Source: Chryseobacterium sp. ERMR1:04
GTDB lineage: Bacteria; Bacteroidota; Bacteroidia; Flavobacteriales; Weeksellaceae
Direction of reading: 5' to 3'
Length of the DNA stretch: 64,000 nt
Assembly (NCBI RefSeq): GCF_001297705.1
Contig: NZ_LIRF01000008.1
Coordinates: 310,001 to 374,000 of the forward strand
Each line of letters starts with the position of its first letter. Within the stretch, counting starts at the first letter, position 1. The notes under the pieces are model-generated. The model searched no databases, had not been told where the DNA came from, and worked only from the letters and a program-made list of their open reading frames with translations. The translations under genes were made by a program, and so were the position numbers. Of this stretch, positions 8,125-15,669 are shown piece after piece.

Positions 8125-11058
8125 TTAAAGAGTCGCCTGAATTCCAAAAGTTATTGTTCTCATTGCAGGATATCTATAGTAAGTAGTTCCATCCAATGCT
8201 TGCTCAGGGTCCATTCCTTTATGTTTGTAGAAGGTCAGAAGGTTTTCTCCCTGCAGATAGATTCTGAATTTTTTCAATCCGATTTTTTCAAAGTAATCTG
8301 ATGGCAGCGTATAACCAATACTCACATTTTTCAATCTTGCATAGGTTGCAGAATATAAAAATCTTGAAGATGCATTTGTCCAGTTATTAGGCGTCGTAGA
8401 TAGACCAGGAACATCTGTATTGGGATTTTCAGGCGTCCATCTGTTTAGTATTTCTGCACTCCAAGATCTTCCTCCAAGACTTCCACTTGACATAATGGAT
8501 GTATAATCTGTATCCAATATCTTCCCTCCTATTCTGAAAGTCAATAATGCTGATAAGTCAAAATTCTTATAATTAATACTTGTGGTAAGCCCTCCCATTA
8601 ATTTTGGAAGTGCAGAACCCTGAAGTTCTCTCGTTGCTTCTCCTACTACTGAAGTTGTACCTTCTACCGTTTGTCCGTTTGCATCCGTTTTAATGGTTTT
8701 CCACAATGCCTTACCATTACTAGGATCTACACCCACCCAAGTCGGAAGATAGAAATCATATACAGAACCTCCTTCTGTTAACAGCTTTGTTCCGCTAATG
8801 ATTGACGCTTTGGGTAATTTTGTTATTTTATTATTTAATGTGCTTAAATTCACATCAACATTCCATTCAAAATCTTCTGTTTTAATTGGGGTTGTAAACA
8901 ATGAAAATTCAAAACCTGTATTTTTTAATGTCCCGATATTAGCCTGAAAGCTACTAAATCCTAGAGATGGAGCCATAGGCGTGTCAAATAAAAGATCCTG
9001 ACTTTTACGTTCAAAATATTCTACATTTCCTTTAACCCTATTGTTAAGAATAGCGAATTCTAATCCTAAATTTAGGTTAAGATTGGTTTCCCATTTCAAC
9101 TCGGGCGTCGGAAGTTTGCTTGCCACCGTTCCCGGTTCTCCTAAATTATTATAGAACGTGTATAAACTCTGATAAGCATAGTAAATACTTTGGCTACCTT
9201 TCATGATTTTATCATTTCCCTGTCCACCGTAACTTGCACGAAGCGTCAATTGATTGAAGAAATTTAAATCTTTAATGAAATTTTCATTCGATGCTTTCCA
9301 AGATCCTCCTACTGACCAGAAGGTTCCCCATCTGTTTTCGGGTGCAAATCTTGAAGAACCGTCAGATCTTACTGATCCTGAAACGAAATATTTATTGGCA
9401 TAATCATACTCTACTTTGCCTAAGAAACTTAATAAACTTACTTTATCACTATTTCCACTAAATCCTCCTAACAAGGCTGCAGCATCCGGCTCATAGTAAT
9501 ACGGAAGAGAAAACTGACTTCTGTTTCCTGAAATTGTCTGATAATCGTACTTATAAAATTCCTGACCAGCCAAAAGGTTAATATGATGCTGACCGAATTT
9601 TTTATCATACGTTAAAATATTACTTGTTGTATAAGAAAGTGTTCTGGAATTAGTTCTTGTTACTGAACCCCCAATCTCCGTTCCCTGTCCCAATAATGGG
9701 TTTGTATAATAATGACCGTTATAGTTCACCAAATCAACAGAAAAGCTCGACTTAAATTTTAGTTCAGGTAAAAATGTAAAATCTAGAAATCCTTTCCCAG
9801 AAAAGTTATCTTCTTTGTTTTCGTTTTTATCTAAAGGCAATGTTGCTGCTAAATTCTGATTTTGTAAAGCATTGGACGGCCTGTATTTTCCAAAGTCATA
9901 AATATTATTTCCATTTGCATCCAGCCTATAACTTCCATCTCCGTTTCTTTCGTAATAAGGATAAAATGAAGGAATACTACGTCCCACATTAATAATATTA
10001 TCCGAACTTGAATCTGATGAAGGTGGAGCCTGTTGTATGCTGTTGGTGTAACTTAAGTTGGCACCAACATTCAACCATTTTTTAACTTCAGAATTTAATT
10101 TTAATCTCGTGCTGTATTTTTTAAAGCCTGATTCAATAGCAACTCCTTTATCATCCAAATAGCCTAATGAGAAATAATAATTACTTTTATCACTTCCACC
10201 ACTGAAATCTAAATCTACTTGATTTCTTGCCGCAGTTCTTTGAAGAACATTCGCCCAATTATCATCCCATAAAGCTTTTGCACCGGGTAACAATTTTCCG
10301 TCTGTTCCTACAGGTTTTGCAAAATTGGATCCGTAAGGATTAATTCCTAAGCCATTGCTTCCTGAAATTAAAGCATCACTTGCCATTTGGGCAGCCTGTT
10401 GCGAAGCAATTTGATTGGCAACAAAACCATTTCTCAACGCTTCCCAATACAATTCAAAATATTGATCTGTTGTTACCTGCTTATAGTCTTTCACAGCTCT
10501 TGAAGAGAATCCCTGACTCATATTAAAATTAATACGCGACTCTCCTTTTTTACCGGATTTGGTTGTAATGATAATCACTCCGTTTGCACCTCTTGAACCA
10601 TACAAAGAGCTTGCTGTAGCATCTTTCAATACACTGATTGATTCAATATCATTCGGGCTGATTGTATTCAGGTTTCCATCAAAAGGAAGTCCGTCTACCA
10701 CGTATAACGGCTCACTTGATGCACTCACAGAACCAATTCCTCGAATACGAACAGATGCTACAGATCCTGGCTGTCCCGAAGCACTCACTGCCTGAAGTCC
10801 GGCAACCTGCCCTTCCAAAGCCTTTGTAATATTCGTAACCGGTCTGTTGTTGATTTTATCACTTGAAATGGTTGCCACAGAACCTGTGTAACTATTTTTT
10901 TTAGCTTTTCCGTAAGCTACCACTACCACTTCATCAATCTCCTTTTCGCGAAGGGTATCTTTTTTTGTTTCCTGACCATGTACGCTGGCAATTCCTAAGA
11001 AAAATACAGCAACTGGTGGAATCCAAATTTTAGAATTAATTAAACTTTTACCAATCAT
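8125..11058 (-). CDS. SusC/RagA-family TonB-linked outer-membrane transporter (SAM-riboswitch operon)
   Basis: I choose the ATG at 11058 (977 residues); the upstream TTG adds only two residues. A signal peptide of about 28 residues ends near VHG-QE. It is followed by a TonB-box-like EIDEVVVVAYG, a plug domain with KALEGQVAGLQ, RIRGIGS, PLYVVDG and VLKDATASSLYGSRGANGVI, and then a large beta-barrel ending in an aromatic-rich strand. There is no carboxypeptidase-regulatory-like domain between signal peptide and plug, so this is the short SusC type. Such proteins import bulky nutrients through the outer membrane, energised by TonB-ExbBD, with the SusD partner as lid. The leader contains a SAM-I riboswitch and promoter (11143-11285), so expression should fall when S-adenosylmethionine is plentiful. 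The likely cargo is therefore methionine-containing or sulfur-containing, which is an inference. Confidence 0.93.
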   Translation of the reverse strand: MIGKSLINSKIWIPPVAVFFLGIASVHGQETKKDTLREKEIDEVVVVAYGKAKKNSYTGSVATISSDKINNRPVTNITKALEGQVAGLQAVSASGQPGSVASVRIRGIGSVSASSEPLYVVDGLPFDGNLNTISPNDIESISVLKDATASSLYGSRGANGVIIITTKSGKKGESRINFNMSQGFSSRAVKDYKQVTTDQYFELYWEALRNGFVANQIASQQAAQMASDALISGSNGLGINPYGSNFAKPVGTDGKLLPGAKALWDDNWANVLQRTAARNQVDLDFSGGSDKSNYYFSLGYLDDKGVAIESGFKKYSTRLKLNSEVKKWLNVGANLSYTNSIQQAPPSSDSSSDNIINVGRSIPSFYPYYERNGDGSYRLDANGNNIYDFGKYRPSNALQNQNLAATLPLDKNENKEDNFSGKGFLDFTFLPELKFKSSFSVDLVNYNGHYYTNPLLGQGTEIGGSVTRTNSRTLSYTTSNILTYDKKFGQHHINLLAGQEFYKYDYQTISGNRSQFSLPYYYEPDAAALLGGFSGNSDKVSLLSFLGKVEYDYANKYFVSGSVRSDGSSRFAPENRWGTFWSVGGSWKASNENFIKDLNFFNQLTLRASYGGQGNDKIMKGSQSIYYAYQSLYTFYNNLGEPGTVASKLPTPELKWETNLNLNLGLEFAILNNRVKGNVEYFERKSQDLLFDTPMAPSLGFSSFQANIGTLKNTGFEFSLFTTPIKTEDFEWNVDVNLSTLNNKITKLPKASIISGTKLLTEGGSVYDFYLPTWVGVDPSNGKALWKTIKTDANGQTVEGTTSVVGEATRELQGSALPKLMGGLTTSINYKNFDLSALLTFRIGGKILDTDYTSIMSSGSLGGRSWSAEILNRWTPENPNTDVPGLSTTPNNWTNASSRFLYSATYARLKNVSIGYTLPSDYFEKIGLKKFRIYLQGENLLTFYKHKGMDPEQALDGTTYYRYPAMRTITFGIQATL

Positions 11059-11142
11059 AATCAATTTTATTTATCAAATATTAAAAACTAACCCTTTATA
11101 GAAAAGTCAGCAAAAGTCATCGATAAATACGATTAACCAAAT

Positions 11143-11237
11143 GCTTATTTTTCCTTTAAAGGCTGAATGTAACACCTTGCGCAACGCAGGTTGTTAAGAC
11201 TTCACAGGGTCAGTTCCCTCCATCTTTCTTTATAAGC
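11143..11237 (-). promoter_or_regulatory. SAM-I (S-box) riboswitch
   Basis: Read on the minus strand, this leader shows the conserved S-box pattern in order: P1 5' strand GCTTAT (11232-11237) followed by AAAGAAAGATGG, then GAGGGAACTGACCCTGTGAA, then the core AACAACCTGC, a P3-like hairpin, AAGGTGTTACATTCAGCC, and the P1 3' strand ATAAGC (11143-11148). The P1 strands are fully complementary and the GGAGGGA/CCCTGTGAA/CAACC blocks are hallmark residues. The aptamer ends 84 bases before the SusC start codon. I see no convincing terminator between aptamer and start, so control may act on translation or by a weak structure. SAM-I riboswitches normally switch off methionine/cysteine uptake or synthesis genes when SAM is bound. 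Confidence 0.92.
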
Positions 11238-11254
11238 CGATCGAAATATGTTTG

Positions 11255-11285
11255 CAAATCTAGAAACAAATAGTCTACAAAACAA
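11255..11285 (-). promoter_or_regulatory. Predicted promoter of the SAM-riboswitch/SusCD transcript
   Basis: On the minus strand TTG (11283-11285) is followed by a 20-base spacer and TAGATTTG (11255-11262). This matches the Bacteroidota TTG-N19/20-TAnnTTTG promoter. Transcription would begin near 11248, just ahead of the riboswitch P1 stem, which is exactly where it is needed. Confidence 0.6.
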
Positions 11286-11292
11286 GTAGACT
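11272..11292. repeat. 7-bp perfect inverted repeat overlapping the -33 element
   Basis: AGTCTAC (11272-11278) and GTAGACT (11286-11292) form a perfect inverted repeat with a 7-base spacer. The spacer and edge contain the TTG of the predicted SusCD promoter, so the site could be an operator for a dimeric regulator. It has no T run fitting a terminator. It lies in the 422-base gap between susC and aroQ. Apart from this, the promoter and the riboswitch, I see nothing in that gap. Confidence 0.4.
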
Positions 11293-11480
11293 TTAATATT
11301 TTTAATGATAATTTGATAAAAATTATGTTAATAAAAATTTAAAAACCACTAAAATAAGTACTTAAGGAAATTATTGATTTTGTAAATATGAGAAATATCA
11401 TTAAAAATAACACAAAGCATGATTTCCAATTAAAATCAAAAATTTGAGTCTTAATTGAAAAAACTTTTTAAATTTATACT

Positions 11481-11888
11481 ATGAAAATTTTAATTGTAAA
11501 CGGTCCCAACCTGAATCTTTTAGGAACAAGAGAACCAGAAATTTACGGAACACTTTCTATGGAAGATTATTTGGAAAATTTAAAATCTGAATTCCCTTCT
11601 CATGAATTAGAATATTATCAATCGAATATTGAAGGAGAGATCATTAACAGACTTCAGAAGGATGATTTTGAGGCGTTAGTCATTAATCCTGGCGCTTACA
11701 CGCATTATTCTTATGCAATTGCTGATTGTTTAAAAAATATTCAAAAGCAAAAAGTGGAAGTTCACATCAGTAATATTTATAAAAGAGAAGAATTTCGTCA
11801 AAAATCTGTGACAGCTGCCAATAGCGATGCTGTTTTATCCGGCTTTGGAATGGATGGATATAGATTGGCGATTTTGAGTTTGAAATAA
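11481..11888 (+). CDS. aroQ: Type II 3-dehydroquinate dehydratase
   Basis: The 135-residue enzyme converts 3-dehydroquinate to 3-dehydroshikimate in the shikimate pathway, in the cytoplasm as a dodecamer in this family. The family signature VNGPNLNLLGTREPEIYG is complete at residues 6-23 and includes the catalytic Arg17 and Tyr22. The INPGAYTHYS segment lies near residues 68-77 and VHISNIYKREEFRQ carries the catalytic His95. Length is slightly shorter than the usual 140-150 residues but nothing essential is missing. It is a single gene, diverging from the SusCD operon and convergent with pckA. Confidence 0.96.
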   Translation: MKILIVNGPNLNLLGTREPEIYGTLSMEDYLENLKSEFPSHELEYYQSNIEGEIINRLQKDDFEALVINPGAYTHYSYAIADCLKNIQKQKVEVHISNIYKREEFRQKSVTAANSDAVLSGFGMDGYRLAILSLK

Positions 11889-11910
11889 ATTTCATTAAGA
11901 TTGAAAATAA

Positions 11911-12010
11911 GAAATGCTTCGACTCCGCTCAGCATGACATCGCTAATAAAGTACGTTATAATAAAACGATTAGTATTAGGAATGTCATGCAGAGCGGAGT
12001 TGAAGCATCT
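11911..12010. repeat. Imperfect inverted repeat between aroQ and pckA
   Basis: Arms of about 29 bases (11912-11940 and 11981-12009) are complementary at roughly 26 positions, for instance ATGCTTCGACTCCGCTCAGC against the reverse complement of GAGCGGAGTTGAAGCAT. They are separated by a 40-base AT-rich loop. The GC-rich arms contrast with the surrounding sequence, which suggests a dispersed palindromic element rather than a terminator. The copy number in the genome cannot be seen here; no second copy is in the window. Confidence 0.7.
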
Positions 12011-12027
12011 TAGATATATATTAAAAA

Positions 12028-12054
12028 AAATCCTCATCGCATTGATGAGGATTT
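12028..12054 (-). terminator. Intrinsic terminator of pckA
   Basis: AAATCCTCATC and GATGAGGATTT form an 11-bp stem with a 5-base loop, seven bases after the pckA stop codon. On the minus strand it is followed by a run of about eight T. It could also stop aroQ transcription coming the other way. Confidence 0.8.
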
Positions 12055-12060
12055 CTATTT

Positions 12061-13680
12061 TTAGTTTGTTGTCTGCTGTTGTAATTGAGGTCCGGAAGCG
12101 ATAAGCTTTTTCCCTTCTTCGGTATTACAATACTGATCAAAGTTTTTGATATATCTTGAGGCAAGATCTTTTGCTTTCTCTTCCCACTCAGCAACTTCGT
12201 TGTATGTATTTCTAGGATCTAAAATACCTTCAGAAACGTTTGGTAATTCAGTAGGAATCTCCAAATTCATGATAGGAATTCTAGTTTTAGGAGCATTTTC
12301 GATTGAACCATCAATGATCGCATCAATAATTGCTCTTGTATCTTTTAGAGAAATTCTCTTTCCGGTACCATTCCATCCTGTGTTTACCAAATAAGCTTTA
12401 GCACCGTGTTCTTTCATTTTACCAATTAATGTTTTAGAATACATTGTTGGGTGTAATGTTAAGAACGCCTCACCAAATGCAGGTGAGAATGACGGTTCAG
12501 GAGAAGTAATCCCTCTTTCAGTTCCGGCTAATTTTGAAGTATAACCGCAAAGGAAGTGATATTGAGCTTGGTTTTCATCTAAAACAGAAACCGGAGGCAA
12601 TACTCCGAATGCATCAGCAGAAAGATAAACAATCTTGCTTGCGTGACCTGCTTTAGAAGGTAAAACGATTTTATTGATATGATAAATCGGATAAGAAACT
12701 CTAGTATTTTCTGTGATTGATCCATCAGTATAATCAGATACTCCGTTGTTTACGACAACGTTTTCAAGAAGTGCATCTCTTTTAATAGCTCTGAAAATAT
12801 CCGGTTCTTTTTCTTCAGAAAGGTCAATAACTTTAGCATAACAACCACCTTCGTAGTTGAATACTCCATTATTATCCCAACCGTGTTCGTCATCACCGAT
12901 CAAATATCTTTTAGGATCTGCAGATAATGTAGTTTTTCCTGTTCCGGAAAGTCCGAAGAAAAGAGCAACATCTCCCTCTTCACCTACGTTTGCAGAACAA
13001 TGCATAGAAGCCATCCCTTTCAATGGAAGGTAATAGTTCATCATGGCAAACATTCCTTTCTTCATTTCTCCACCGTACCAAGTACCGCCAATAATCTGAA
13101 GTTTTTCAGTAAGGTTGAACATTACGAAGTTCTCAGAATTTAATCCTTGCTCTTCCCAGTTCGGGTTTGTTGTTTTAGATCCGTTGATTACAGTAAAATC
13201 CGGTTCTCCGAAGTTTTCTAACTCGTAGTGAGAAGGACGGATGAACATATTCGTAACAAAATGCGCCTGCCATGCAACCTCTACAATAAATCTTACTTTA
13301 AGTCTAGTATCTGCATTCGTTCCACAGAAAGCATCTACAACATAAATTTTCTTAGAAGTTGAAAGCTGGTTCAACACTAATTCCTTACAAGACTGGAAAA
13401 TTTCCGGGGAAGTTGGCAAGTTTACTTTACCATCCCAGAAAATTGTGTCTTTTGTAACATCATCCTGTACAATGTATCTATCTTTAGGAGAACGACCTGT
13501 GAAAATTCCTGTTTTTACTGATACCGCACCAGATTCTGTAAGCTCTGCTTTCTCAAAGCCTTGGTTTTCAGGAGAAATTTCAGCTTGATATAACTCTTCA
13601 TAAGAAGGATTATATTGTATTTCATAGTCTCCTTTAATCCCTAATTTTTCTAAATCTTGGATGATTTTAGCGTGTTTCAT
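12061..13680 (-). CDS. pckA: Phosphoenolpyruvate carboxykinase (ATP)
   Basis: The 539-residue enzyme interconverts oxaloacetate plus ATP and phosphoenolpyruvate plus CO2, the first step of gluconeogenesis. The ATP-type family is shown by TGIFTGRSPKDRYIV near residue 57, the P-loop-like kinase-1a motif GLSGTGKTTLSADP near residues 240-253, the metal-binding kinase-2 motif IGDDEHGW near residues 258-265, and the GWNGTGKRISL segment near residue 433. Length is typical. It is transcribed alone, 127 bases after the GHMP kinase gene, and ends in a strong terminator. Confidence 0.98.
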   Translation of the reverse strand: MKHAKIIQDLEKLGIKGDYEIQYNPSYEELYQAEISPENQGFEKAELTESGAVSVKTGIFTGRSPKDRYIVQDDVTKDTIFWDGKVNLPTSPEIFQSCKELVLNQLSTSKKIYVVDAFCGTNADTRLKVRFIVEVAWQAHFVTNMFIRPSHYELENFGEPDFTVINGSKTTNPNWEEQGLNSENFVMFNLTEKLQIIGGTWYGGEMKKGMFAMMNYYLPLKGMASMHCSANVGEEGDVALFFGLSGTGKTTLSADPKRYLIGDDEHGWDNNGVFNYEGGCYAKVIDLSEEKEPDIFRAIKRDALLENVVVNNGVSDYTDGSITENTRVSYPIYHINKIVLPSKAGHASKIVYLSADAFGVLPPVSVLDENQAQYHFLCGYTSKLAGTERGITSPEPSFSPAFGEAFLTLHPTMYSKTLIGKMKEHGAKAYLVNTGWNGTGKRISLKDTRAIIDAIIDGSIENAPKTRIPIMNLEIPTELPNVSEGILDPRNTYNEVAEWEEKAKDLASRYIKNFDQYCNTEEGKKLIASGPQLQQQTTN

Positions 13681-13715
13681 TTTACTTATATTTTCTATTT
13701 CTTTTTTGGGTTCAA

Positions 13716-13723
13716 CAAAATTA
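13716..13723 (-). promoter_or_regulatory. Possible -7 element of pckA promoter
   Basis: On the minus strand TAATTTTG matches the TAnnTTTG element and lies 36 bases ahead of the pckA start. I see no good TTG at the expected upstream distance, so the call is weak. Confidence 0.3.
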
Positions 13724-13807
13724 ATATTAATTAATTGTTAAAGGTGGTTTAAATATAATGATATAAGTCAGATTGGCAAATAAAAAAACCTCTTTGTAAA
13801 ATACTGA

Positions 13808-14713
13808 TTACAAATTAATTATCTCATGCCATTGAAAAACAGTAGTAAAACCTTTTCCCCAAAAATAGTCCTTAAAGCCATCAAATTTGGCACTCATGAC
13901 AAAATCTCCGCCCCAAGCACCTAAACTTTTCACAAATGAAGGGCAATCTTCGAAAAACTTTTGTTTAACTGTAGGAATTTCAAGAAAATTAGCTATTTTT
14001 TGCTCATGAATCACCATTAGTTGAGAAAAATTTTCCAATTCACTGCATAACAAAATATTCTTTGTGAGATTCGAAAACTCATCAACCAGTTTTTGAGACT
14101 TTGTTTTTGACTTGTAAAAATTGATTCCTTCGCGGCTATCTTGCTTTTGATTGAGATGAATAAAAATAAGCTCATTTTTAAAAGAAGGATTAAAATCTAC
14201 CTTCTCATATTTGATCTCAGGTTTACTTTGAAAAAGGACAGCCGATTTCTCTTTGGCAACTGCAATATCATAACCGCTTCCTCCCAAACTGATAGAGTTT
14301 AAATAAAAAGGATCTATTGCAGCCCATTCCGCAAGATTATTCATCAGCGTAGAACTACTTCCAAGACCATAATCGGCCGGAAACTGAAGGTTTGTTTTTA
14401 AATGATAAGAATGTGTGCTTTTGAATTTGGTTTCAGAAAGACTCTGAACGTTTTTTAAGGTTTTTAAGATAAATTCAGCACTAGAAGTAATGTTGGTTTC
14501 TATGACCTGCCAGCTATTATAATCAATGACAGCTTTTAACCATAATTTATTTTGATGATAGGCTTCCCAGAAGATCAATGTCTTCCCATCCTGTTTTTCA
14601 TCAAAGAAAAACTCTTGTCCTAGCTTGGTGGGTACCGCTAAGACAAGAGCTCCGTCTATCGCAAAATATTCTGAAGTAAGCATAAGCTTTCCCGGTGAAA
14701 ATATCTCGCTCAT
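13808..14713 (-). CDS. GYDIA-family GHMP kinase
   Basis: The 301-residue protein belongs to the GHMP (galactokinase, homoserine, mevalonate, phosphomevalonate) kinase superfamily. The N-terminal FSPGKLMLTSEYFAI matches the family's first motif, PADYGLGSSSTLMN near residues 112-125 is the phosphate-binding glycine/serine loop, and GGSGYDIA near residues 143-150 is the signature after which the Bacteroidota GYDIA subgroup is named. The subgroup is thought to be linked to the mevalonate pathway for isoprenoids, but its substrate is not settled by sequence. The gene lies 10 bases after fabD and is probably co-transcribed with it. Confidence 0.9.
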   Translation of the reverse strand: MSEIFSPGKLMLTSEYFAIDGALVLAVPTKLGQEFFFDEKQDGKTLIFWEAYHQNKLWLKAVIDYNSWQVIETNITSSAEFILKTLKNVQSLSETKFKSTHSYHLKTNLQFPADYGLGSSSTLMNNLAEWAAIDPFYLNSISLGGSGYDIAVAKEKSAVLFQSKPEIKYEKVDFNPSFKNELIFIHLNQKQDSREGINFYKSKTKSQKLVDEFSNLTKNILLCSELENFSQLMVIHEQKIANFLEIPTVKQKFFEDCPSFVKSLGAWGGDFVMSAKFDGFKDYFWGKGFTTVFQWHEIINL

Positions 14714-14723
14714 ATTTTGTTAA

Positions 14724-15599
14724 TTAAATTGCAGAAGCAACATCTACAGAATTGTCAATTTTCTTGATCAATCCTTGAAGTGTTTTTCCTGGTCCAACTT
14801 CAATGAAGTTTGTTGCACCATCTTTAATCATATTTTGAACAGACTGTGTCCATTTTACTGGGCCTGTTAATTGCGCAATCAAATTTTGTTTGATCTCCTC
14901 AGGATTAGTTATCGCTGTGGTGGTGATATTCTGATAAACAGGAATTGTAGCTTTTCTAAATTTTGTTTTTTCAATTGCTGCTGCCAGTCTTTCTTGTGCC
15001 GGCTGCATCAATGGAGAATGGAATGCTCCATTCACAGGTAACAATAAAGCTCTTTTAGCTCCCGCCTCTTTTAGTTTTGCACAAGCCTCTTCAACCGCTG
15101 CCGTTTCACCAGAAATTACCAATTGTCCGGGACAGTTGTAATTTGCAGGAACAACAATTCCGCTGATTTGTGCACAGATTTCTTCAACTCTAGCATCTTC
15201 TAATCCTAAAATTGCTGCCATAGAACTTGGGTTAGCATTGCAAGCATCCTGCATTGCTTTTGCTCTTTCAGAAACTAATTTCAGACCGTCATCAAAAGAT
15301 AAAACTCCATTGGCAACTAATGCTGAAAATTCTCCTAAAGAATGCCCTGCAACCATTTCAGCTCCAAGACCGTTCACTGCTTTAAGCGCAGCAACAGAAT
15401 GTATAAAAATTGAAGGTTGGGTAACCTCTGTTTTTTTAAGGTCTTCATCTGCCCCATTAAACATAATGGAAAGGATATCGAACCCTAAAATTTCGTTGGC
15501 AGATTCCATCAGATCTTTTATATCTTTTCTAGAATCATACAATTCTTTTCCCATTCCTACGAACTGAGAACCCTGCCCAGGAAATACAAGTGCTTTCAT
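14724..15599 (-). CDS. fabD: Malonyl-CoA:ACP transacylase
   Basis: I start at the ATG at 15599 (291 residues) because the protein then opens MKALVFPGQGSQ, the normal family N-terminus. A TTG 24 bases upstream would lie inside the predicted promoter. The enzyme transfers malonyl from CoA to acyl carrier protein to supply fatty-acid elongation. GQGSQ is at residues 8-12, the nucleophile Ser87 sits in GHSLGEFSA, and the catalytic His194 is in GAFHSPLM. The length is typical. The gene is followed at 10 bases by the GYDIA kinase. Confidence 0.97.
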   Translation of the reverse strand: MKALVFPGQGSQFVGMGKELYDSRKDIKDLMESANEILGFDILSIMFNGADEDLKKTEVTQPSIFIHSVAALKAVNGLGAEMVAGHSLGEFSALVANGVLSFDDGLKLVSERAKAMQDACNANPSSMAAILGLEDARVEEICAQISGIVVPANYNCPGQLVISGETAAVEEACAKLKEAGAKRALLLPVNGAFHSPLMQPAQERLAAAIEKTKFRKATIPVYQNITTTAITNPEEIKQNLIAQLTGPVKWTQSVQNMIKDGATNFIEVGPGKTLQGLIKKIDNSVDVASAI

Positions 15600-15620
15600 G
15601 TATTGATTTAAAATATTATG

Positions 15621-15628
15621 CAAATATA
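15621..15628 (-). promoter_or_regulatory. Predicted -7 element of fabD promoter
   Basis: On the minus strand TATATTTG is a full match to TAnnTTTG and lies about 22 bases before the chosen fabD start codon. The -33 region is not well conserved. The site supports the ATG at 15599 as the start. Confidence 0.45.
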
Positions 15629-15669
15629 AATATAATGTTAACGTTTTTCTTTAAACTGATCCAAATCAT

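Noticed and set aside
13793..13814. Hairpin TTTGTAA/TTACAAA at the end of the GYDIA kinase gene
   Set aside because: Only 7 A/T-rich base pairs overlapping the stop codon; too weak to call a terminator, though a T run follows on the minus strand.
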